DNA from: Anaerolineales bacterium UBA3499
GTDB taxonomy: Bacteria > Chloroflexota > Anaerolineae > Anaerolineales > UBA11657
Direction of reading: 5' to 3'
Assembly (NCBI GenBank): GCA_002377585.1
Contig: DFQC01000060.1
Coordinates: forward strand, 1-21,230
DNA: 21,230 nt
The notes below the pieces were generated by a model, which saw nothing but the letters and a program-made list of their open reading frames with translations, was not told where the DNA came from and searched no databases. The number at the start of each line of letters is the position of its first letter. Within the stretch, counting starts at the first letter, position 1. A program made the position numbers and the translations under genes. Positions 1 through 6,940 of this stretch are shown piece by piece.

Positions 1-1136
1 TATCCGATGAAGAGTCAAATAACGCTATATCTGAATTGGATAAGTGGATTTTGTCGGAGTTACATCACCTTGTTAAGGACGTAACTGATGCGCTAGAGAA
101 TTACGATGCTACTGGTGCTACTAGGCCTATTGAGCGTTTCGTGGATTTATTATCTAACTGGTACGTGCGGCTATCACGTCGTAGATTTTGGAAGACTGAG
201 GATGATAGTGACAAGCACGCTGCTTATGCAACGTTGTATCAGTGCCTGCTTACTGTAAGTAAGATATTAGCTCCTTCTATGCCATTTATATCTGATGCAA
301 TTTATCGGAATTTGACCGAATATGAGGTTCTTGCACCAGAATCTGTACATCTTGCCGATTGGCCAGAATATGATCCGGGTTTAATTAATGAAGACCTCAA
401 TCGAGAAATGCGATTGGTGCAGAAGCTTGTTTCTCTAGGCCATAGTGCGCGTCAGAGTGCACAGTTAAAAGTACGTCAGCCACTTGCAGAGGTGGTGTTT
501 TGGGCTGGAAGTCATATGAAAGGAGAACTTCTTGAAAGATATTCAAGATTGATCTTAGATGAATTGAATGTCAAACATGTACGATGGCTGGATTCTGCTG
601 ATGAGGCTGTAGTTTACACGTTACATCCATTACCTAAGCAGTTAGGACAAAAATATGCGAGTCTTTTTCCCAAAATCAAGGAAGCAATTCATGAAGTGGA
701 CACTGCGATAGCAGCAAATAGATTGCTTGATGGTGAAAGTATTGTAATTGATGTTGAATCGGACAAAATAGAAATTTTGCCCGAAGAGATTGAGGTGCGC
801 GTTGAATCTAAAGAGGGTTTTGCTACTGCTGAAGATGGTGGGCTTGTAGTAGGTTTGGTCACAGATTTGACACCCGAACTGGTTTTAGAAGGATTAGCTC
901 GGGAAGTGGTACGTCGAGTGCAGGATTTGCGAAAGTCCAGTGGTTTTGACATTTCTGATCGAATTAGTATTACTTATACTGGAACTAGCAAATTGGTTGA
1001 CGCCATAGAACAGCACCGCGATTACATTATGGGAGAAGCATTAGCATTGTCATTGGTTTGCCATAAGGATGTGAAGGGGGTAGTCGAAAAAATAGGTGAT
1101 GAGACTTTGACTCTAAAGTTAGACAAGGATAAATAA
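1..1136 (+). CDS. ileS: Isoleucyl-tRNA synthetase, type 2 (3' part; gene begins before the window)
   Basis: This is the C-terminal part of the enzyme that charges tRNA-Ile with isoleucine in the cytoplasm. The frame is open from base 3 and a Leu-Asp-Lys-Trp-Ile-Leu segment at about 36-53 is internal (LDxWIL is the usual class Ia junction), so the gene starts upstream and TTG 36 is not a start. The fragment covers the anticodon-binding helical domain, with the sequence NWYVRLSRRRFW near 160-195, and then a DUF5915-like tail containing LEGLAREVVRRVQDLRK (about 886-936). It ends without the paired C-x-x-C zinc finger that closes ordinary bacterial IleRS. Both traits point to the eukaryote-like type 2 enzyme, a class associated with natural mupirocin tolerance. 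The next gene, lspA, begins 4 nt after the stop, so the two are probably co-transcribed. Identity is very secure; the type 2 call is strong. Confidence 0.96.
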   Translation, partial: SDEESNNAISELDKWILSELHHLVKDVTDALENYDATGATRPIERFVDLLSNWYVRLSRRRFWKTEDDSDKHAAYATLYQCLLTVSKILAPSMPFISDAIYRNLTEYEVLAPESVHLADWPEYDPGLINEDLNREMRLVQKLVSLGHSARQSAQLKVRQPLAEVVFWAGSHMKGELLERYSRLILDELNVKHVRWLDSADEAVVYTLHPLPKQLGQKYASLFPKIKEAIHEVDTAIAANRLLDGESIVIDVESDKIEILPEEIEVRVESKEGFATAEDGGLVVGLVTDLTPELVLEGLAREVVRRVQDLRKSSGFDISDRISITYTGTSKLVDAIEQHRDYIMGEALALSLVCHKDVKGVVEKIGDETLTLKLDKDK

Positions 1137-1140
1137 GCTA

Positions 1141-1647
1141 ATGATATCTGTGATGGGCAAAAAATTTATGCTCTATGTAGTTGCATTAATAGCAGTTGTT
1201 CTGGATCAATATACTAAGCTATTAGTCAGACAAAATATGTCTCTTGGGCAAACTATAGTTGTGCATCCTGCGCTTCGCAACATGTTTGACCTAACTTATA
1301 CCACCAACACAGGAGTTGCTTTTGGAATGTTCCAAAAGATTGGTCCTGTTGTAAGTGTGCTTGCTGTACTGGTAGTGGCTATCATAATTTATTACAACAA
1401 TCAGTTGTCTGAAAGAGATACGTGGTTACGGCTAGCCTTGGGCATGCAGATGGGTGGTGCAATAGGAAATAATCTTATTGATCGAGTTTTTCTAGGATCG
1501 GTTGTTGATTTCTTACATATTCATTATTGGCCGATCTTCAATGTTGCGGATTCATGTATTACGGTTGGAGTGACAATCATGGTCATATTAATGCTCAAGG
1601 AAATGCGTCAGGAGAAACTAGCTCGGCAAACTGGTTCTAATGATTGA
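1141..1647 (+). CDS. lspA: Lipoprotein signal peptidase (signal peptidase II)
   Basis: Inner-membrane aspartyl protease that removes signal peptides from diacylglyceryl-modified prolipoproteins. The 168-residue length is normal. Hydrophobic segments lie near residues 8-26, 68-86, 97-112 and 135-152, matching the four-helix topology. The family motifs are present: N56-TGVAFG, GGAIGNNLIDR (105-115), catalytic Asp123 in VVDF and catalytic Asp137 in FNVADS. The chosen start lies 4 nt after the ileS stop; an in-frame ATG at 1153 is possible and would shorten the protein by four residues. No clear Shine-Dalgarno sequence is visible, so translation may depend on coupling to ileS. The last 8 nt overlap rluD, giving an ileS-lspA-rluD operon. 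The cupredoxin lipoprotein encoded at 7480-7827 is a likely client. Confidence 0.96.
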   Translation: MISVMGKKFMLYVVALIAVVLDQYTKLLVRQNMSLGQTIVVHPALRNMFDLTYTTNTGVAFGMFQKIGPVVSVLAVLVVAIIIYYNNQLSERDTWLRLALGMQMGGAIGNNLIDRVFLGSVVDFLHIHYWPIFNVADSCITVGVTIMVILMLKEMRQEKLARQTGSND

Positions 1648-2599
1648 TTTCAAAGATGTTAGTACATCAAATACTCAGGTAGTTAAGTTCCACGAATCAG
1701 ATCGAGGGAAAAGATTGGATGTGGCCTTGGTTGAGGGTGCAAAAGGTTTGTCGCGGTCACAAATCCAACGTTTGTTGAGACAGGGCAATATAATTGTTGA
1801 CGGCATCGTATCCACGAAATCGTCTACTGTCATTCGTGGCAGTGAAAAAGTTATGATTGTCATTCCTCCACCAGTGACTACATCGGTGTCTGCAGAAGAT
1901 ATTCCTTTAGAAATTGTGTATGAGGACAGCGATTTATTGGTGGTTGACAAGCCTTCTGGTATGGTAGTGCATCCTGCATCTGGACACAGAACTGGCACTC
2001 TGGTCAATGCTGTGTTATCGCATGACCCACAAATGGCTGGAATCGGGGGAGAGAAGAGGCCAGGGATTGTGCATCGTCTTGACAAAGATACTTCTGGAGT
2101 CATAGTTGTTGCGAAAAACGATCATGCTCATAGATTCTTGCAGGCTCAATTCAAAGAGCGAACTGTCGAAAAAAGTTATTTAGCACTAGTGAATGGTATG
2201 CCTCCGTCTTTCAATGGTCGTGTAGAAACTGCGATAGGTAGGGATAAAAAATTCAGAAAACGTATGGCTATATACCATGTAAAAACTAGCAAGACTCGAT
2301 TCGCCGTAACTAGGTACAGTACCGTCGAGAAGTTTAATGAATGTACCTTGTTAGAAATTAAGCCTATAACTGGGCGGACCCACCAAATTCGTGTACACAT
2401 GTCTTATTTGGGTTGTCCAATTGTTGGGGATTTGCTTTATGGAAACCGTAAAAAGGTTAGCGATTCATTTGGATTGCGGCGACAATTTCTGCATGCGTCT
2501 TCTTTAAAGATCGCTATTCCAAGCGGTGATGTTAGGGTATTTAATAGCCCGTTACCCAAAGATCTGGAAAATGTGTTGACCCAGTCAAGAGTGGTGTAA
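1640..2599 (+). CDS. rluD: RluA/RluD-family 23S rRNA pseudouridine synthase
   Basis: Isomerises selected uridines to pseudouridine in rRNA. The 319-residue protein has an N-terminal S4 RNA-binding domain (about residues 23-80, beginning GKRLDVAL) followed by the RluA-type catalytic domain (about 88-310). The hallmark HRLDKDTSG is at 145-153, with catalytic Asp148; the later GRTHQIRVH segment is also diagnostic. The start overlaps the lspA stop by 8 nt in an ATGATTGA junction, indicating translational coupling. S4 domain plus length favour RluD (helix 69 modification) over RluA or RluC, but the exact uridine targets cannot be read from sequence alone, so the symbol should be taken as family level. 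Confidence 0.93.
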   Translation: MIDFKDVSTSNTQVVKFHESDRGKRLDVALVEGAKGLSRSQIQRLLRQGNIIVDGIVSTKSSTVIRGSEKVMIVIPPPVTTSVSAEDIPLEIVYEDSDLLVVDKPSGMVVHPASGHRTGTLVNAVLSHDPQMAGIGGEKRPGIVHRLDKDTSGVIVVAKNDHAHRFLQAQFKERTVEKSYLALVNGMPPSFNGRVETAIGRDKKFRKRMAIYHVKTSKTRFAVTRYSTVEKFNECTLLEIKPITGRTHQIRVHMSYLGCPIVGDLLYGNRKKVSDSFGLRRQFLHASSLKIAIPSGDVRVFNSPLPKDLENVLTQSRVV

Positions 2600-2616
2600 A
2601 TCGAGGGGTATGATAT

Positions 2617-3657
2617 ATGGATATGATTGATCTACGGTCCGATACCGTTACTAAGCCCACTCCCGCTATGCGGGAGGCAATGGCTCAGTCTGATGTTGGT
2701 GATGACGTATATGGTGAAGATCCTACAGTGAATCAGCTTCAGGAAATTGCTAGTGAACTTACTGGAAAGGAAGCTGCATTATATGTTGCATCTGGAACCA
2801 TGGGTAATGTCGCAGCTACTCTTGCTCATACTCGGAGAGGTGATGAAATAATATGTGGTCTTAAATCTCATATATATCGCAATGAACAAGGCGCAATGGC
2901 TGCCTTGGCTGGTGTTCAGGCTCGACCGTTAGAAGAAGAACATGATGGCACGTTGAATATTCAGAAAATTGAATCGGCAATACAGACTAGTGATGATCAT
3001 CATCCTATTACTCGTGTAGTTGCTATAGAAAACACACACAATATGTGTGGCGGTGTACCTATTAGTCCCACATATACTGAGAAGTTGGGCGAACTTGCTG
3101 TAAAGCATGGTCTTATATTGCATCTGGATGGTGCTCGGATGTTTAACGCTGCTGCAGCACTAGGAGTTTCACCTAAGGAGATTGTCGGGCCATCTGATTC
3201 TGTGTCTATATGTCTTTCTAAAGGTTTATGTGCTCCAGTTGGATCGGTACTGTGTGGTGACACTCATTTCATACATCGGGCTCGTAGGGCTCGTAAGGTT
3301 CTGGGTGGCGGAATGCGTCAAGCAGGCGTGTTAGCTGCTGCGGGCATTATAGCTTTGACTGAAATGCCGGGACGATTGATCGATGATCATCAGAATGCTA
3401 AATTACTAGCACGACTTTTGGCTGAAGTGCCTGGAATTTCATTGGAAAGAAATTCGGCATTAACCAACATGGTTTATTTCAATTTAGATGCAGGTGCACC
3501 TAATTCGGGACATGAAGTCAGTGATTCTCTTAGGCAAGAAGGCGTCTTGCTTGATCTAGTTGGTCCAAGCAATTTCAGGGCTGTAACGCATCATGATATA
3601 AATCGTGAAATGGTAGAAATGTCAGTGCATGTTCTGAAAAAAATTGTATCAATCTAA
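2617..3657 (+). CDS. ltaE: Low-specificity L-threonine aldolase
   Basis: PLP-dependent fold type I enzyme cleaving L-threonine or L-allo-threonine to glycine and acetaldehyde. The 346-residue length is typical. The N-terminus reads IDLRSDTVTKPT, the family signature; His85 in KSHIY is the residue that usually stacks on PLP, Asp171 in HLDGAR contacts the pyridine nitrogen, and Lys202 in CLSKGLCAPVG is the expected Schiff-base lysine. A GAGGGG Shine-Dalgarno at 2603-2608 sits 8 nt before ATG 2617 and 14 nt before the alternative ATG 2623, so 2617 is preferred. It follows rluD by 17 nt and is probably the last protein gene of the ileS run; no obvious terminator separates it from the tRNA-Asp promoter. 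Confidence 0.94.
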   Translation: MDMIDLRSDTVTKPTPAMREAMAQSDVGDDVYGEDPTVNQLQEIASELTGKEAALYVASGTMGNVAATLAHTRRGDEIICGLKSHIYRNEQGAMAALAGVQARPLEEEHDGTLNIQKIESAIQTSDDHHPITRVVAIENTHNMCGGVPISPTYTEKLGELAVKHGLILHLDGARMFNAAAALGVSPKEIVGPSDSVSICLSKGLCAPVGSVLCGDTHFIHRARRARKVLGGGMRQAGVLAAAGIIALTEMPGRLIDDHQNAKLLARLLAEVPGISLERNSALTNMVYFNLDAGAPNSGHEVSDSLRQEGVLLDLVGPSNFRAVTHHDINREMVEMSVHVLKKIVSI

Positions 3658-3678
3658 CGGGAATTAAACTGGTTGTTC

Positions 3679-3708
3679 TTGACTTGCAGTTCAAGGCGAT
3701 GGTATACT
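3679..3708 (+). promoter_or_regulatory. Promoter of the tRNA-Asp gene
   Basis: A -35 box TTGACT (3679-3684) and a -10 box TATACT (3703-3708) are separated by 18 nt. Each matches the housekeeping sigma consensus at five of six positions. Predicted transcription starts near 3715, about 8 nt before the mature tRNA 5' end, giving a very short leader. It would make the tRNA independent of the upstream ileS-ltaE run. Confidence 0.75.
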
Positions 3709-3722
3709 GCTTCGCATTAATT

Positions 3723-3796
3723 GGTCCCGTGGTGTAGCGGTTTAACATGCTGCCCTGTCAAGGCAGAGATCGCGGGTTCGAATCCCGTCGGGACCG
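3723..3796 (+). tRNA. tRNA-Asp (anticodon GTC)
   Basis: A complete cloverleaf can be folded by hand. The acceptor stem GGTCCCG (3723-3729) pairs with CGGGACC (3789-3795); the D stem is GTGT/ACAT with one G-U pair; the anticodon stem CTGCC/GGCAG encloses loop CT-GTC-AA with anticodon at 3757-3759; the T stem GCGGG/CCCGT encloses TTCGAAT. The discriminator is G3796, an aspartate identity base. The 3' CCA is not encoded (CAC follows), so it must be added by the CCA-adding enzyme. Flanked by its own promoter and a hairpin terminator. Confidence 0.97.
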
Positions 3797-3806
3797 CACA
3801 TATGTT

Positions 3807-3857
3807 TACATGCCTGGGTATTGTCTGAAGCCCAGGCTGTGTAGTGAGGTTTTTTTT
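3807..3857 (+). terminator. Probable intrinsic terminator after tRNA-Asp
   Basis: GCCTGGG (3812-3818) and CCCAGGC (3831-3837) form a perfect 7-bp G+C-rich stem with a 12-nt loop. It can be extended by TACA/TGTG pairs around one bulged T. A run of eight T residues occupies 3850-3857. The stem-to-T-run distance (about 8 nt from the extended stem) is longer than in an ideal terminator, which lowers confidence. Confidence 0.6.
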
Positions 3858-3898
3858 ACTTCCACACCAATACTCACAGTTTCTATAGCTTTCATACA

Positions 3899-3939
3899 AT
3901 TGTGTGATACTAATGTATAGTTTAATTGTTATACACAAT
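3899..3939. repeat. Inverted repeat over a possible MFS-gene promoter
   Basis: ATTGTGTgATA (3899-3909) and TATACACAAT (3930-3939) are complementary over 10 bp with a single bulged G, separated by 20 nt. A -10-like TATAGT (3916-3921) lies between the arms; the matching -35 (CATACA, 3893-3898) is weak. This could be an operator for the transporter at 4013, or an mRNA hairpin. The region from 3858 to 4012 holds nothing else I can identify. Confidence 0.35.
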
Positions 3940-4012
3940 GAAGTTCTTCTCACGAGTTGGGAATGGTCAACAATAATTTTGCATATCTAATACATTTGGG
4001 CAGGCATGAAAT

Positions 4013-5305
4013 ATGAGTAGAAGATCCGCAAAAATGACGTACAAATCGCTCAAACAGTCAGTTGAAAATGTGTGGGAGAACCGGTTTTCTTCTATTGTGC
4101 GCGATAGTATTTTTCAGCGACTTGTTATGGCTAATTTGCTTTGGTCTTTCACTCATTTTGCTTATGTTCTTGTGTCAGGATGGGTTGTATTCTTACTAAC
4201 AAACTCACCAGCCAAAGTTATTCTCCTAACGTTTTTTCAGTTTTCAGCACTGCCAATAGTAGGACTATTCTCTGGCACATTGATTGATAGGATAGGTAAC
4301 CGTAAGATAATGATTGTTTCACAGGTTATATATACGTTTATTTATTTGGGTACAGCTCTACTTATTTTCTTAGATAGACTTGAATTTTGGCATCTTGCTG
4401 TTGCAGCAGTAGTAACAGGATTATGTTGGGCTATTGATTGGCCGGCGCGTAGGTCAATCCTAACGCATGTGGTTGGAGAAACACGAGTCACAGATGGTTA
4501 TATAGTTGATTATTCTGTACAGACACTTGGTCGCGTACTTGGTTCAGCCGCGGCTGGTATTGTTACGCAAGCTCTAGGGGAGGCCTGGTCTTTCATGAGT
4601 TTTGTAGGACTATCTTTCCTCGCAGTAATTCTGATTAGCGGTTTAGCAAACTATCAATCTGAAAAGACAACTGTGACAGTATCTAGCCATACAAAAATCA
4701 GGTTCAAAGAAGTGTGGAATTATGTCAGTCGTAACAATACTATACTTGGCGTGTTGCTAGTCACAATGTGTATAAACTTTTTTGTGGTTCCTAATCGCAG
4801 TTTATTTCCAGTCTTTGCTAGTAGCGTGCTAGGTGGTGATGCATTGTATCTTGGATATCTTGCAGTTTCTTACTCGCTTGGCGGCTTTATAGGAATTTTC
4901 CTAGCTTATTGGGGCTTAACATATTATGAGAACACCAATTTGTTCATCATCGGCTCATTGCTTCAAGGGGTATCTTTCGCATCATTTGCATTATCCTCCA
5001 ATTTACTCCTTTCCGTGATTGTCTTATTTTTGGCTGGTATAGGGTCAGCATATTTTGGTACTTTGCAGAGTGAAATACTTCTTACTAACAGTGACAAGAG
5101 GATGCGGAATAACGTTTTTGGCTGGCTTGTGGTGGCAATTGGTCTGCAGCCTTTTGGTAGACTGCATCTGACCGCTATCACATCATTATTGGGTGCTAGA
5201 CTTGCTCTTGGCCTAACTGCTACCATTGCTGTTGTGCTGCTAGCAATAATTGCCTTACGACTATCTGGATTTTGGCAATCAATGTCCAAAATGTCTTCGG
5301 ATTGA
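4013..5305 (+). CDS. MFS transporter (probable efflux pump)
   Basis: A 430-residue polytopic membrane protein of the major facilitator superfamily. Many hydrophobic helices are visible, beginning near residues 36-62, 66-90 and 98-120, in keeping with a 12-helix architecture. The cytoplasmic loop between helices 2 and 3 carries motif A in the form G88-x3-D92-R-x-G-N-R97. Overall character resembles the EntS/MFS_3 type drug or siderophore exporters, but the substrate cannot be told. ATG 4013 has only a weak GCAGG-like upstream sequence; an in-frame Met at residue 8 is a possible alternative. The N-terminal 30 residues are basic and polar, as expected for a cytoplasmic tail. It appears to be a single-gene unit between the tRNA terminator and the promoter at 5347. 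Confidence 0.85.
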   Translation: MSRRSAKMTYKSLKQSVENVWENRFSSIVRDSIFQRLVMANLLWSFTHFAYVLVSGWVVFLLTNSPAKVILLTFFQFSALPIVGLFSGTLIDRIGNRKIMIVSQVIYTFIYLGTALLIFLDRLEFWHLAVAAVVTGLCWAIDWPARRSILTHVVGETRVTDGYIVDYSVQTLGRVLGSAAAGIVTQALGEAWSFMSFVGLSFLAVILISGLANYQSEKTTVTVSSHTKIRFKEVWNYVSRNNTILGVLLVTMCINFFVVPNRSLFPVFASSVLGGDALYLGYLAVSYSLGGFIGIFLAYWGLTYYENTNLFIIGSLLQGVSFASFALSSNLLLSVIVLFLAGIGSAYFGTLQSEILLTNSDKRMRNNVFGWLVVAIGLQPFGRLHLTAITSLLGARLALGLTATIAVVLLAIIALRLSGFWQSMSKMSSD

Positions 5306-5346
5306 GTGTGTATTTGTACTCATAGAAAACATCAAATAATTACGTT

Positions 5347-5375
5347 TTGACAGTTGTGTATTTCTAATATATCTT
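5347..5375 (+). promoter_or_regulatory. Candidate promoter of the ferritin-like gene
   Basis: A perfect -35 TTGACA (5347-5352) is followed after 17 nt by TATCTT (5370-5375; four of six matches to TATAAT). A TAATAT at 5365-5370 overlaps but is badly spaced. Transcription from near 5382 would give a leader of about 145 nt to ATG 5527. Confidence 0.5.
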
Positions 5376-5394
5376 CCAGGCATCAGCATTATTG

Positions 5395-5410
5395 ATACCA
5401 TCTATGGTAT
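5395..5410. promoter_or_regulatory. Perfect palindrome, possible operator upstream of the ferritin-like gene
   Basis: ATACCAT-CT-ATGGTAT is a perfect 7-bp inverted repeat with a 2-nt centre, lying about 13-28 nt downstream of the predicted start of transcription. The short centre is more like a dimeric repressor site than an RNA hairpin. A metal- or redox-responsive regulator would fit the downstream di-metal protein, but that is inference. Confidence 0.35.
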
Positions 5411-5526
5411 AACTGATATATTCTTGTTAGACAAATTAGTTTGCTTCAGTGTTGCATGTTCGGTGTGACGAATGTTTACATGTTTTGGTTTCGGACATAA
5501 CAGAAAGACACTTGCGGAGGAAACAA

Positions 5527-6918
5527 ATGACACACACTACGAAGAATTATCGCAGAGTAGACCCTGATAATATACATGATGTTAGATCTAATGCATTAGG
5601 TTTGGGTGGTCTCTATACCATAGAGGTAGAACTATCACGTTTAATTGGGCAGTGGATTGCTAGGTTTCCAGAATTTCCTGAGAAGCTTAGTTTAGCGGAG
5701 ATGGTTTATGAAGAAGCACTACATGCTCAAATGCTCGAAGACAGGCTCTTAGAGTTGAGGACCAATGAAGAAGATTTAGTGCATTTGCGGTCTAGAACCA
5801 CTCCAGTATTTTTACAGCTTGAGCAGTTAGACGATCCTTACAAGTTTTTGTCGGGATTGTTTAGAGTAGTAAAACCAGCATTACAAGCAGACTTGCGCTC
5901 ACATCTTGATGCGTGTCCGCCTTATGTAGATACACCGACAATACGTATGCTTCAACGAATATTGCAAGAAGAAGACAAGCACATAGCTACCGGTCTATCT
6001 TTATTAGCGGAACGTAACATAGCATGGAGTGATACATTTGATCTTGAATTTGAACTAAGATCTGGTCTGTGGGATCTTAATGATCCCGAAGGTAGTTTTT
6101 TGTCAGAATCATTTGTGGGGAAAGAACCTATATCTCTTCCCGTGCCAGTTTGGCCTGCTGCTGTTGAATATCTTTCAACTGATAAACCAATGCCTGATTG
6201 GCCTGTTGGACATAAAGAGGAAATGCAGCGCTGTGTTCATGAGTTGGTGTTCAGCGAACTTGAGGCACTTGATATATTTGGACGGTACGTGTATGAATTT
6301 AGTGGTTTTCCATGGGCATTTTATGTTGAGTCAGCCCGTTTGTGCTGGGACGAGGCACGGCATGTCGAGTTGCTGTTGAACGTCCTCGAAAGATATGATG
6401 GAGAAGTTGGTCAATGGCCTGCAAATGCTCCAGGATATGAAGAAATGGTAAGGTGCACAACTGTTTTAGAAAAAATTATGATGGTCAATGTAATAGCTGA
6501 GGGTGAATATAGCACTGACACCCAAACACAGCATCGTGAGGCCTTCAAACAATTAGGCGATGATTTGTCTGCACTTTTGAAAGATTATGAGATGGCAGAT
6601 GAAATCGTACATGGTCGTTTTGGTATTAAATGGGCTCATTGGCTAGCTGATCAAACTGGCGAAGATTTTGATGATGCTTATACAGCAGCCAAGCAATCTT
6701 TAGAGGAGTTTAAAGCAAAATATGCTGATGATTTATCAAGTTCCGACGAATCATCTAATATGTCTTCAATAGTGAATATACCTTTAATTAGACTTGGACC
6801 TGAAGAGACTGAAAGTACTAGACTTGTGAATGCGTCTGCTAAGCGTTTGGTTGGGTTCTCAGAAGAGCAAATTTCTGAAATGACGTCTGATGCTAGTGAA
6901 ATAATAGACGAGAAATGA
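5527..6918 (+). CDS. Two-bundle ferritin-like di-metal protein, DUF455-related
   Basis: A 463-residue, probably cytoplasmic protein made of two ferritin-like four-helix bundles. The second half (about 230-375) has a full di-metal set: Glu in SELEALD (244/246), E276-x2-H279 in DEARH, Glu in IAEGEY (325/327) and E359-x2-H362 in DEIVH. The spacing and the following GIKWAHWLA resemble DUF455 proteins. The first half (about 28-165) repeats it with Glu33/35, E63-x2-H66 and E149-x2-H152, but shows Asp122 where the third-helix Glu is expected. The last 60 residues are acidic, Ser-rich and probably disordered. ATG 5527 is chosen over upstream ATG 5449 because GGAGG at 5516-5520 sits 6 nt before it and the extra 26 residues are not family-like. 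The reaction is unknown: oxygenase, oxidase or metal storage are all open. It converges on the thioredoxin gene with a 22-nt gap. Confidence 0.8.
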   Translation: MTHTTKNYRRVDPDNIHDVRSNALGLGGLYTIEVELSRLIGQWIARFPEFPEKLSLAEMVYEEALHAQMLEDRLLELRTNEEDLVHLRSRTTPVFLQLEQLDDPYKFLSGLFRVVKPALQADLRSHLDACPPYVDTPTIRMLQRILQEEDKHIATGLSLLAERNIAWSDTFDLEFELRSGLWDLNDPEGSFLSESFVGKEPISLPVPVWPAAVEYLSTDKPMPDWPVGHKEEMQRCVHELVFSELEALDIFGRYVYEFSGFPWAFYVESARLCWDEARHVELLLNVLERYDGEVGQWPANAPGYEEMVRCTTVLEKIMMVNVIAEGEYSTDTQTQHREAFKQLGDDLSALLKDYEMADEIVHGRFGIKWAHWLADQTGEDFDDAYTAAKQSLEEFKAKYADDLSSSDESSNMSSIVNIPLIRLGPEETESTRLVNASAKRLVGFSEEQISEMTSDASEIIDEK

Positions 6919-6940
6919 GACCTATCTGGATTGTATCTTG

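Noticed and set aside
3717..3953. A 78-codon minus-strand ORF with a GFEPAISALTGQ stretch
   Set aside because: It is the antisense translation of the tRNA-Asp gene; this peptide is a well-known artefact of tRNA genes in databases.
5449..5526. An N-terminal extension of the ferritin-like protein from ATG 5449
   Set aside because: GGAGG at 5516-5520 is correctly spaced for ATG 5527 and the extra residues (two Cys, basic) do not resemble the family.
6080..6379. Plus-strand 99-codon ORF inside the ferritin-like gene
   Set aside because: It is an out-of-frame shadow of a well-supported coding region.
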